A DNA stretch of 64,000 nt from Panax quinquefolius (taxonomy: Eukaryota; Streptophyta; Magnoliopsida; Apiales; Araliaceae), in contig CM035161.1 of NCBI GenBank assembly GCA_020205615.1, positions 4,022,526-4,086,525 of the forward strand, in the 5' to 3' direction. The position numbers and the translations under genes were made by a program. Positions 1 to 12,100 of the stretch are shown piece by piece (within the stretch, counting starts at the first letter, position 1; each line of letters starts with the position of its first letter). The notes beneath the pieces were generated by a model. That model was given only the letters and a program-made list of their open reading frames with translations, made no database searches and was not told the DNA's origin.

Positions 1-2659
1 AATTTTTGAAAAGTTTGAAGAAAAACCTGTAGCATCTGGAAGTATCGCTCAAGTTCATCGAGCTACTTTAAAGTTCCGATATCGTGGGCAACATATTAGT
101 CCTATTCTCGTTGCTGTAAAGGTTAGACATCCGGGAGTTGGTGAATCAATCAAAAGGGATTTCATTTTAATAAATTTCTTTGTGAAACTTTCAAAGATCA
201 TCCCCACTTTGAAATGGTTGAGACTGGATGAAAGTATACAGCAGTTTGCTGGCTTCATGATGTCTCAAGTTGATCTTGCGAGGGAGGCAGCTAATTTGAG
301 TCGTTTCACTTACAATTTCCGCAGATGGAAGGATGTCTCATTTCCAAAGCCTCTATACCCATTGGTGCATCCTGCTGTTTTAGTGGAAACTTACGAGCAT
401 GGTGAAAGTATTCTGCACTATGTTGATGAGTTAGAAGGACATGAGCCTATTAAAAGTGGGCTTGCTCACATTGGGAGTCATGCACTTCTCAAGATGCTAC
501 TGGTAGTGATTTTCATTTTCCAAGTTGAAATTTTTGTGTGTTAAAAGTTATGATGTCCTAATTGTCGTTCTTGTGGCAGCACATTTTGCTTTGTTGTTTT
601 TTACCTCCTTATTGGGACATTATAGTGCGATAGTTGAAATTTATAAAAATATTATAGCAACATAGTTTGATGATTTTTCTTTACTCTACTTACTTTTAAT
701 TAAATTTCCAGGCTGGCAATTTGTTAAATTGTTGCTCTTTTCATGTATTTTAATTTCCAGGTTGACAATTTTATCCACGCGGACATGCATCCAGGAAATA
801 TTCTTGTTAGGGTTTCTCAAAGGAAAGCTCCATCTAAAGGGCTGTTTAAATCTAGGCCTCATGTCATTTTCCTTGGATTTAGGCATGACTGCTGAACTTT
901 CCAAAAATGATCGAGTCAATCTATTGGAGTTCTTTAAGGCTGTGGCACTAAGGGATGGTCGCTCTGCAGCAGAATGCACTCTCAAGTTATCCAAACAACA
1001 GAACTGCCCAAACCCAGCAGCTTTTATTAAGGTAATTCTATGCAAGCCTATCACGTGTTTCTGTCATGAAAGCTATTCCTGGTTAATTGTGAATAATGAC
1101 TAAGCTGGGTTTGTTGTTTAACTATTTGTTCAACAGTTTCCTATTTTCCTTTTAAGGTATTGTGGAAGAAACACTTCAAATATCTGGTCATGAACAGAGA
1201 CCACTCATCCTCACAATTTTTAATGTTCTTTGAAGTTCTTACCATGCATGTGATATATAAGAGGTTGAGTTTGCATTAACAGGGGAAATTGACTTGGTAT
1301 TCAAATGCAATGGCCAATGATATATAAGAGTTTAGCCTATTCCTGCACCGTTTGTCTTTCTCCTAGTCCACGTATGGGTGATCAGGGCTGGAGAAAAATT
1401 TCAAATATGTATGAATAGATTAGTGCACTCATTTGTTTTATTGCTATCTGGTGTTTGCTTGTTCTTGAGTTTAGTCCATGCTCATGAAGATAAAGGTAAG
1501 GCATATTACAAAGCCTAACCCAACTGAGGTTACATCCCTTAATATACTTTGCAGCATTTTAATACATACTCCCTCCCGTTCCAAAATATTTGATCATTAG
1601 TAAGTAGCTTTAAAAGAATCGCTGTCATGTAGTTGTTTTCTTTCCAGTTTATGAGAGATTTTACTGCTTTACCAGGATGTGGAGAGATCTTTTGTATTAT
1701 GGGGTTCTACTGAAGGTAATTTCATTCATCCTGCTGACTGCATGCATGAATTGCTTGAGCAAGTTAGGCGTCACAGAGTTAATATCGACGGCAATGTATG
1801 CACTGTGATGGTAACCACTTTGGTTTTGGAGGTATATTCTGGGAATCGTTTTGTATATTGCCATTAGTTCTACCACGATGTAATACTATCACTAAGAAAA
1901 GAATATGATTTAGGTTTGTGCCTGTGAACATTTTCACAAATATTTTCTTGCGCTTTAGATCTCACCATTTTGAGGATGTAAAATTTAAGTTTCTACTATT
2001 TTGATTCTCTTGACTAGAAGCTTGTATGGTATGTCTTATTCTTTGTCTCCATGTGGTTGCATCACAGTCCAAAATAATGACATGTGAACTTATGCACTCA
2101 AGCAACTACCATGTTGGATTTTGTTAGTTTAATTTTTAGTTTTGTAACTTGGGATTCTTCTTTTCAAGAAGGAAACGATAAGGTGGTTTATCTATCCTTT
2201 CATTAGTTCTTATTTTTCTTGGCATTATCGGAACTGGATTGTAAATCTTCCAGTTTTTTAGTCCATAACATTCATTTATCCTAAGGTCCTAATTACTGGC
2301 TTTTCTGAACATTGGTCAACAGATGTATGACTAGAAAATTCTTCACAAGTTAAAAAAGAATTACTTTGGGTGGGACTGACCAATTTGGTTTCACCTTATG
2401 TAATATGCGGATTGCATGTTACATGATTTGATTGCATATTTTGTTTTAGCAATATGTTTCTTGGAAAAGGTTAAAGTAAGATGGACAATTTTTTGAGATT
2501 CTAAATTTTTATATCTATATGTTCTCATTGCTCCTACAGGGCTGGCAGCGGAAGCTAGATCCAGAATATGATGTGATGCATACATTGCGGACATTGCTAT
2601 TTAACGTGCACTGGGCCGAGTCTCTCTTCTACACAATTGAAGGACTCATGGCCCCATAA
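1..2659 (+). CDS. ABC1/ADCK-family atypical protein kinase, 3' part of gene
   Basis: Seen: exons at 1(partial)-502, 761-1031, 1676-1831 and 2540-2659, all with GT-AG borders and phase 0, stop TAA at 2657-2659. The reading starts in frame 2 at the window edge, so the N-terminal part lies upstream. Motifs in order: the alanine-type nucleotide loop PVASGSIAQVHRA (about 41-79), the VAVKVRHPG lysine strand (110-136), QVDLAREAANLSRF (268-309), the catalytic loop VDNFIHADMHPGNILV (761-808), then a DLGM metal-binding motif (about 874-885). The C-terminus ends EGLMAP. Known: this family (UbiB/COQ8/ABC1K) comprises atypical kinases or ATPases of mitochondria and plastids that support quinone and lipid metabolism. 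Odd: one extra G in the GG at 875-876 shifts the frame inside the DLG motif. The second half of exon 2 is intact only in the shifted frame. This is an assembly error or a disabling mutation. Family assignment is firm; the exact paralogue is not. Confidence 0.9.
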
Positions 2660-4497
2660 AAGGTGCGGCAATTGTTTCAACAGTTCTCAAACAGTTTTGA
2701 CAAAGTAATTTCTTGGTGTAAAAATAAAAATGGACAAGATTTTACTGTCCTGAGAAATACGGATATAAATAGGAATCCAGAGTGACAAAAGGTTGGATCA
2801 TTCTTACCTCACACCCTTTTTGCTCTTATATTTCTCTACTTCTGATATATCCCAGGGAAAATGCCTGTATGCATTTTTTGTTTGCCACATTTTGTCTCTT
2901 TACTTTTCTTCTTGTATTCTCAATTTCGGAGTAAATATTTATATGGGTGAATAAGAGGTGGCATTCATTTTCTCTGGGTCATGTACTTGTTCCAGTACCG
3001 TTATCCGTTAGTGTAGAATGTTTTGTAGAATGTTTACTAGCAAAGGATTGTTAATGATTTGCTTTTGTACCCTCCCTGGATATTTTGGTACTCTAGTACA
3101 TGAAGCCATCTTAGTTTCTTTATTGAATGAATGTATAGCAGATTTATTTTGGACTGAAACAAAGAGTTCTCCTTGAGATTCATGAAATTTTCTAGGACAA
3201 AATGTAATATGCAAAATTGGAAGGAAAGGAGAAAAGTCTGATGAGAATAACAAGAGATGAAACCTGTTTGATAATGGATTGTTAATTTGTTAAGCCTGCA
3301 CACTGCAAGTGGTCCAAAGAACTGAAAAACATGATTGAATGCAGCGTTGACGAATGAAACCCACCATTGAAGTTCCAGGAAACTAGAATTTGCTGAAAAA
3401 TGGATTAGAGTTCATCAACGCTGCACTCAATAATTTTTTTCAGATCTACAATGGGGTTTTTTTTTTGTCTTGTGCTTTTGCTTCCCTTTGATGCCACCAA
3501 TATATATATATGAAAATACTCCATACATTTTGATGAAGTAAACCTGAATTGAATTGCATATTGTACTTGCCATCGGATGAATTACAGATCCTTGCTCCCA
3601 AGAGTAAGGCTGTACCTTAGAAAGTACTATAGTTGTACTTGGCGCTGAGGCAGTTATCCTTTGTTTCACAACTTTCACCCAGAAATCTGGCAGTTTGTAC
3701 TTGCTGCGTTGTGTGAAAATATAGTAGAGTAGTAAGTTATATTATTTGGGTTATTGTACTATGGATGACTTAAAAATCCATTGGATATGGCTGTACTGTA
3801 TTGTGGTTGTACTACCTGCCTAACTTTCACCTGTAGAAAGTAGTAGTACTACTACCCAAGTTTCACGCAGTTAGTACTACTAATATTTGTCTTTTCGTGG
3901 TGGTGTAGACTTATTAGTATCTAATTTGAAATTTTAACAATTTTTCAGTTTGTTAGCTGGACAAGTTTGATTAGCTAGACATGTTGATTTTCATGACTGT
4001 CTCGTTGATTATAATAATCCAAACATAAGGAGAAAAAAAAATTAGTGTTCCGGATATTCTTTGCTGTAATAATTGTGATTTACATGATTTTACTTAAAAA
4101 AAGGCATACAACACTTGATGCTATTCTTCACTCCCAAGTCCCAACAAACGATGACTTTACAACAATCTCTACGGCGTCCACTTTGTTTGAGTACATAATA
4201 AAATCAAGATGAATAATCTCTACGGCCACTTGTGTTTGAGTTCATAAAATTCTGAATTTAAGGACCAGTAAATTCGAACTTTGATTTCAAATTTACTCCT
4301 ATGTTTAACTACGAATTGGAGTGGTAATTAATTATGCAAGGCAATCAACGCGACTATGTTTGGCTTTAAAATGGAAACGCATGGCACATGCTCCGTCCTG
4401 TCCTAGCTCTCTCGTCGGCTTTTGATATACGAAATCTAGATCTAGATGAGTAACGGCTCAACTTCTAAATTCCCTCCTCCCTTCCTCCAAATGCCTC

Positions 4498-4528
4498 CTC
4501 TACCTCTACCTCTACCTCTACCTCTACC
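4498..4528. repeat. CTCTAC microsatellite
   Basis: About five tandem hexamers of CTCTAC in a pyrimidine-rich stretch. Simple repeat with no evident function. Confidence 0.85.
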
Positions 4529-5032
4529 ATGGTGGGTGTTTGGGTTTCAATTTTAGGGACCCACCTGTCACATATTTAAGTACCTCACGTGATAATTAGT
4601 ATTAAACGTTAGTCTATTCAATATTTTCGTCATTTCTTTGAATGGAATTTTAAGTAATGAATATTAATTTATTTATTTTAGTATACTAATGTCCTTATTA
4701 CAAAAAAAGATTCAATAATCGGAATGAAAATTAAACCAGTTTAAAAAATACAAAAATTCATTAAGTATAATTACATGGAGTCCACTATGAATAAAAGTGA
4801 TAATTATTTTATTATATTTCATATATATTAGTTTTTTTAATTTGTGTAAAATATGTACTTTAGTTATCTCTTTTGAGGATGGAGAATGTAAAATATTATT
4901 AAAAAATATTATAAATTCATCGCTCTTCAAATATATTTTAATTTTGGAATGAAAAGAATAATATATATCTTTTATATAAAACTTGAAACTTTAAAACGAT
5001 TATGTTTGGTGTAATGGGGTCAAACTTATAGT

Positions 5033-5038
<6 letters not shown>

Positions 5039-5073
<35 letters not shown>
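5039..5073. repeat. (AT)n microsatellite
   Basis: Uninterrupted AT dinucleotide run of about 17 units in an AT-rich intergenic stretch. Confidence 0.95.
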
Positions 5074-5074
<1 letters not shown>

Positions 5075-6115
5075 TTTACATGTTTTATTATTTTAGTTTT
5101 CACCCAAATCACTTTTCACTTATTCATAACCATTTCTCTGTTATTAACCAACAAAAAAAATCTTATTGTCTCTATTCCTCTCATCAGAATATTGCTATGG
5201 TGGTAAAATATTTTATAAAAAATGACTTATAAAATAATATGACAAAATATAATTAGTTGTTAGTTGATAATCTACAATACATAGATGTCATCACTAACAT
5301 ATTTTTATTTTTAAAAATTTTATCTACAAAGCATTTGTTGCATATCATAATCACTATATAATTAAAAGTACAAATTTGATTTTAATTCTACTCAAAATCT
5401 GGTTATGCACTTTCCTTTAAATCAATTTCTTAATTAAATTGCACGATAATAGTTAAAATTTTAATATACAATGCAACTTAATTATTTATTTTCTCCATAA
5501 GTTTGGTGATTTTGTGTCTATAGAACTTTAGATATATTATTATTTTGTTATTTTTAATATCAATTTTTATTTACTCTTCTCAATTTTATATTTATTTCAC
5601 ATAATTTACCCATATAATACTTGTGCAGCGACCATTAATATAATTAATTATGCACTCTTCATTCTTAAATTAATTTTTAGCTAAATTAAAAAAATGAACA
5701 GTTTTAATTATATTAATTTTTGTGTTAAACATGATGTTTCTGTTAAAGAATAGTCAGGGGCCAAGGGTTTAGTTTTAGTCCACACCTAATTGGGACAAAG
5801 TGCCGATCAAGTAACAGCAAAGCAAATCAAGAATTCGGTTAGCATTAAGTTTATTTTTTTTTAATAAATTGGTTAATCACCAATGTAGAATCTTGTGTAC
5901 ATAAAATCTACTATCAATCATATTAACATACTATTAATCGACCAACTTACCTAAAAATATGCTAACTACTTCCGCAAATCAAGGTAACTCGCTGTAAATC
6001 AATATTTGGAAAGGCAGGAAATTCTAGTCTCAGGCTCAGCCCACCATCGGCATCGGATAAAGAAACCCCTCCTCCCACGGACTACGAGTAAAACTAACTA
6101 CTAATTTGTTAGGCA

Positions 6116-9100
6116 ATGGTTGCCAAGCTGATGCTCCTCCGACCCCAATCTTTCTCCTTAACCTTTTTTCTCTCTCCTCCCCGCTTCTTCCCAATTTCCT
6201 CCTCCTCACTCACTTTCTCTTTCTTTTCTGCCTCCGCCTCCGCCGCCACAACCACCGTATCCATATGCTCAACCCTCCTTACGGCCCTTCCCTCCAAAAA
6301 GGATATAAACCCTCCAAACACAAACCAAATTTCGAGCACAAATTACAACAGGACCATTACGGAGAAGTTGAAGAACCTGATTTAGTTAACGAAGATAACT
6401 TCACTCGTGTATGCGACATTGCAGCCCTTCGAGTGCCGTCTGACCAATGCTTTACTCTAGAAAACCGCCTACGCGGTCACCTCTTGAACTGGCCTCGCAT
6501 TCGCAACATCGCTAGGGTTCCTGGGGACGAAATTGAAGACGACTATAAGAATTTTGTCAAGTCTCAAAGCAACTCCTACCTTACTGATGATGATAATGAT
6601 AGTTTAGTGTCTTTGAATCAGCGAATTTATGGAAAGGCTGAGGGAGACGGGGAGACATTGAGTTCGGTACTGTATAGAGATAAACTTGTACGCACTTTCA
6701 ATTCAAGGGGTTTTGTAAATTTTAGGAATTTGGCTAAAATGTCAAGACCAAAGAACAGGAAGAAGAAAGAGGTTGTGGAGGAGAAAGGGAGGAGAGAGAA
6801 GAGAGGGATTGGGAGGAATGAGTTATATATGGTGGAGGTTGTGGAGGAGGAAGAGGGGGAATTGGAAGGTGAAGATTTGAGTGGATTGTTGGGTGATGAT
6901 TTTAAGGGAAGGAAGTGGAGGGGATCGACTCGGTTGCTGCTATTGGATGAGCATTATGCCAGTAAAGCATTAGATAAAATGCCAGAGGCTGTTAAGGTGT
7001 CTGTTCCAACACTTTGATCCTTCTGTGAGTTGCTTATGCTTATTTATTGACTATATTTTACACCAAGTCTGGTTAGCTTAAAATGAGTTCTTAGCTGTTG
7101 AATCGGTACCATTGTTATTTTGTGGACTTAGACACTTAGTTATAGAAAATCCTTGTTATAATTATCCTTTGAGGCATCCAATAGGATGTTAAGGAACTGA
7201 ATTTGAAAGCTTAAAACTTCGTAGATGGTAATCTTGTGCGGTCTCCATTTAAAATTACGAATATAAGCTTGTTTATTTTTTTGGTTTGCTACATTTATGA
7301 GATTTATATATAGAGAAAAAAATTTCAAAAGATATTCTATACTATTCTTGAGATCTGGTGTTTTTTAGATATAAAATTGTATGGATGTTGGAGGGTTCTT
7401 CCTTATGGGCATTTAGGATTTAATTAGTATTAAAACTTTGATGATTAAACTTCATACTATGGATCACTTGTTGAAAAAAATTGCACTACTTTGCATCAAG
7501 TGTCTTAAATTTCTCAGATGATCACAAAGCATTTACATCATAGGGGATGCATTTGTGTAAAGATTTTTGATAGCAAGATACCTTGAAATAACAAACATGA
7601 TATAATACTTGCTGCTATCAGATGAGTTGAGAAACGAAAAATAAAGAAGAACAAAAAGATAAAGATGTGTGTGCATAAATGCTTTGAGAGTTTTCACCAG
7701 TAAAACCATTTCCTAGATATAAATAATTGTGAGTCTACATCAGTATAAATTTTTTTGCTTTTCTCAATTTTAATTGAATATATGATTCCATAGATTGCTT
7801 ATGACATTATAAGTTTTTTTTTTTTCAATGTGTTCTTCAGGCAGTGTTGATTGAAGGTGTCAGTCAAAGTATGACGTCTGTTATAGAACTTGTGAGATGC
7901 AAGTTGACTTTGTTTTATACTTACTGGCAGATGAATGAGGTAAAGAACACAAACAATATTTCCTTAGTTTCTATTATTGTTGTTGGTCCCCCGTCCCTAT
8001 CCTCCAATTAAACTACAACAGCTTCTGTGCATGAATTTGTCTCTGTGTATTAGAAGCCGCTCTTTCCCACACTAATGACAGAAGGTCTGATTCAGCTAGA
8101 TTACTTGATTGTTGTAACGTAGAGATTGGAAGTTACACAAGTGTTGCCACCTGCATGTTAACAGTTTTGATGTGTATGTTTTTTAACCTCTAGTTTCTTT
8201 AAACCATGGGATGTTCTCTAGACTCTACTTGCAGAGTTGGTCATCTATATCATCCAGTTTTAAAGTGTATAGATTTTGTTGAGTGGGGCCTTCTTTCCAT
8301 TTGAACCTGGAGCTCTCATACCTCCCCCAGGCATAAACTATGTGGATGTTATGGGGTTCAGGCTACTTGAAGGAATAATGGTCACATATAATTTTAGCTG
8401 CTGTAACTTAAAAGAAAAATGTAATTTTTTTTTGTTTAAAACTTTTTTAGAGTTCTAATCTAATCTCCAATCAGATCTTAGAGGCATTGCTACCAAAAGG
8501 TTTGATTGTTCCTTCAGCTTTTGAGACAGTTGGGCATATTGCCCATCTGAATTTAAGAGATGAACATCGTCCTTATAAGAAGCTTATTGCAAAGGTACGT
8601 TGCTCACAATTATTCTTATCATTTTTAGCTAGCAGTACTATAAGATTACTTAGTCGTGCTACCTTCTATCAGCGTTATCCAATTTCTTTCTTTCTTTCTT
8701 TCTTTCTTTTCCCCCTCCTCGTCAGGTGGTCTTGGATAAAAACAAGCCAAAAATACAAGCTGTTGTCAATAAGATTGATGCCATTCATAATGACTACAGA
8801 ACTATGCAGCTTGAAGTTTTAGCTGGAAACCTTTCCCTTATGACTACAGTAGTTGAGAATGGACTGCGTTTTCATGTTGATTTAGCAACAGTGTAAGTTT
8901 TCCTTATATTATGCCCTGGTCATGGATATATGTTGATAGTTGAACATGATTTTCCAGCATGTAGACTTTCTATTGATTTCAGAAGTCCGAAAACGGGGTC
9001 TAAAAAATAGAGATATATGTCAGGGAACAAGTTGATGTCATAAATCCTTCTACATGTTGTATGCAGATATTGGAATTCAAGGCTAGCAACTGAAAGGCAA

Positions 9101-12100
9101 AGGCTTGTAAATTGCTTTACAGAGAGTGATATTGTTTGTAAGTTTATATGTTGACTTAGCTTAATTACTTCTATACAATTATATTATTCACATGTCACTT
9201 ACTGAATTTCCTATCACTATTACTTCTTTTCTGATTTTTCTTTTAATATAATGTGCTAATGTTTGCTCCCGAATTTTGCTGAGGTACTCTTTTATGATCA
9301 TTAAGTGTGACATATTCGCTTACTGGTAATAAAATTTAAAATTCATTGGAACTTCTACTGAGATGCTTCCGAGATGACATATTAATAAAGATAAAAACAT
9401 TGCTGAAAATCAATGAAATTGCATCTAATTCTACCCGATAACAAACTCACCATATCAGTTTGCTAAATAAGCAAAGTTTTCAGTTTCATACTGAACTATA
9501 TTTGCCATTCCATTTCGTCAATATGAATGTAGGATCCTTACTTCTTTATCAATTTCAGTTGTTTTTATTCTTTGATGATTAAAATCATATTGAATTTCAC
9601 ATTTACTTCAGTCTTAGTATCATTTTGTGAGTTCCTTACTGAGATCAGGCTTTCCTGATCTTGTGATTAAGCACACCAGTCTCGTTTCTCTTTTTTGATG
9701 ATTGATCTTGTGATTAACAAATATGTCAGGTTTTTTTGGTGTTCACACTTTTCATTTAAACTTTGGAAAATTAGTTCACCTTTTAAAAACAGACCATTTA
9801 ACATTTATTCTGCTAGTTGAGGAAGATCAAGGTTTGATAACACCCATTAATTTGAAGAAGAAGAATGTTTCTTACTTCTCAAATGAAGAATGAAGTAGAA
9901 AACTCTGTTATTCACTGGATTTATTTTAAATTATGCTTAAATTGCTTCATTTCTCCTTGTAGTTTACTCAAATTGGCATATTGCACCCAAAGTTCTACTT
10001 GTACAGATAGTCCTTCAAATTCCAAAATTTTGACACATTGCACTAATTGCTCCAAACTGAAAGCTGCCATTTCAAAATTGATCACATCAATTTGGGACTA
10101 CCGGACTCGATTAGAATCAAATGGTGCAATTAGAACTTTACACTTTGTTTCTGAGTTTTAAAATGAACAGAAAAGAAAAGAAATGGATAGAAAATCTGAC
10201 CACTTTTTCCGCCAAAGTTTTCTTCCAAAATTGGCTTGATTTGGACGGAAAAGAAATGGGAATAAATAATATTTTTATAATTCTCATATTATCCTCAACT
10301 TTCAATATAATAAATTTTAAAGTACAACCCATGTCCCCAATTTGTTTTTATCTACTAAACCTAAGCTGATAAAGAAAAAGATACTTCTTGGCGCGAACGA
10401 CTTCTTTGTTGTTGCGAAAGAGTTCTAAGATTGCCGCGAACGATTCAGGTACATGTCTTTGCTTATTTGCTTTACATTCTCTTGAATTTCGGCTTTTTGT
10501 TACAATTTCCTTGTGAAGACTTCATATGGAGTATAAGTTATGATTTGTGTAATGATTTCCCTTTTTTGAATCTTAAATACTAGATTGTAATTAATGAAAA
10601 GCAATCAATAATAATAGATTTTGTTAACTTCTTCCGCTCTTCCCTTTGTAGCCATCTAAAGGTTTTAGCAATTGAGGTATACTTTCCAAATCTCAATTGT
10701 TATCACATCCTGGTGAATAGTTCTGAAACCTAAACTATTATTTCAATCATACCCATGGATATAAAATTTGATATTGATTAGTTTCCTCCAACATTTTAAC
10801 AATATAATACTTGCTCATTTTCATTTAGATGCGGCAACTCCATCTATTTTTTGTAGCTTAAATTCATTCAATTTATAATGTCTAATATCCACACATAATT
10901 TATGGCTGCTCATTGCTAATCTGCCATCAACGCTTTCATCATGTTTAGAAAATGCACTGTTTCACTTGCCTAATAAATGAAATGTTTGTGTGGATAGAAT
11001 TTTAGTGTGAAATTACTTATCAGCAATTTTCTCTTAAAACAAACTCATTATTTGGGATAAGCACCGGTTCTTTTAGTCAAATTATTATATGGTTGATAAT
11101 TTTTTTTTGTAGTTTCATAAATATTTTCTTAAATATAGTAATTAAGGTTTATTTTTAGACTTAATAATTGAATTATATGATTAGTTATTGTATTGTATTT
11201 ACATTTATGTCTTGATAATATTAATTAATATTTGGTAAATATAATTTTATAGAGATTAATTACTTAAAAACTATATTATTAAATATAATTAAATAAATTA
11301 TGAAAGTTAACTAAATTGACACCTCCTACACTATTTTAATCCATCTAATTGGTTGGAATTTGTTAAAATCGAATAAGAATAATACCACTTAATAAACTTT
11401 TGGTGACTAAAGAATAAATATTAAAAGTGAATACAAGATGATATGTATGATTGTAATTGTTTTAAATTATTTGATTCATCCATTTAATTCAATTAATTAG
11501 AATTTGAAACATTATTATTTTACTTATTTTTTTTTTTTTTTTCATTATAGTATTTTTTTTTTTTGATGAATAATATTTGTTAGTATTAATAATACATATT
11601 ATGTTTGATTACTTTTGGGTATGGCATGACAATGACTTTGTAGAAGTAGTTTTTGTTTAACATTTATTTGGATATTTGTATTTGATTATAGAATTTTTTT
11701 TCTTTGATTAAATTTATCTTGTATATTTTTATTCATGGTTCAATGGTTATAATTAATAGAAGTGTAATTTTATAAAAGTGATATTTTTTTTTCATTAGAA
11801 CTAAAAAACGCTAGAAAAGAAATTTTTAAATTTTCTATTAAAAACTCAGAAACAACACAAAGGAAAACTTCAAGTTTTTTGTTCTAATTTAAGTTTTTTA
11901 TTCTTTTCTTTTCCGACCAAAATTCAGAAACAGAGTGTTAGGGTTCAATGTGCCAATTTGAGCAAACTTCAGGAATTAAGTGTAATTAAGCATTTAAAGC
12001 ATGTAGTTAGATTTATGCTTGAACATTAGTAGGAAAAGTGTTATAATAAGTTATAATAAATTTAAACCTCATTTTAAATTTGATTGTTCAAAATGTGTTC

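Larger units (their letters stand above)
2660..6115. other. 3' flank of the kinase gene and intergenic region
   Basis: No convincing coding region. It holds the 3' untranslated sequence of the kinase gene, AT-rich spacer and several simple repeats. All reading frames are short and lack motifs. Confidence 0.6.

Noticed and set aside
6109..6339. Minus-strand Glu/Lys-rich frame opposite exon 1
   Set aside because: Shadow of the pyrimidine-rich transit-peptide coding strand.
6106..7017. 303-residue reading frame from 6106 as the full Trm5 first exon
   Set aside because: Position 6106 is TTG, not ATG, and the frame runs past the splice donor at 6997 into intron 1.
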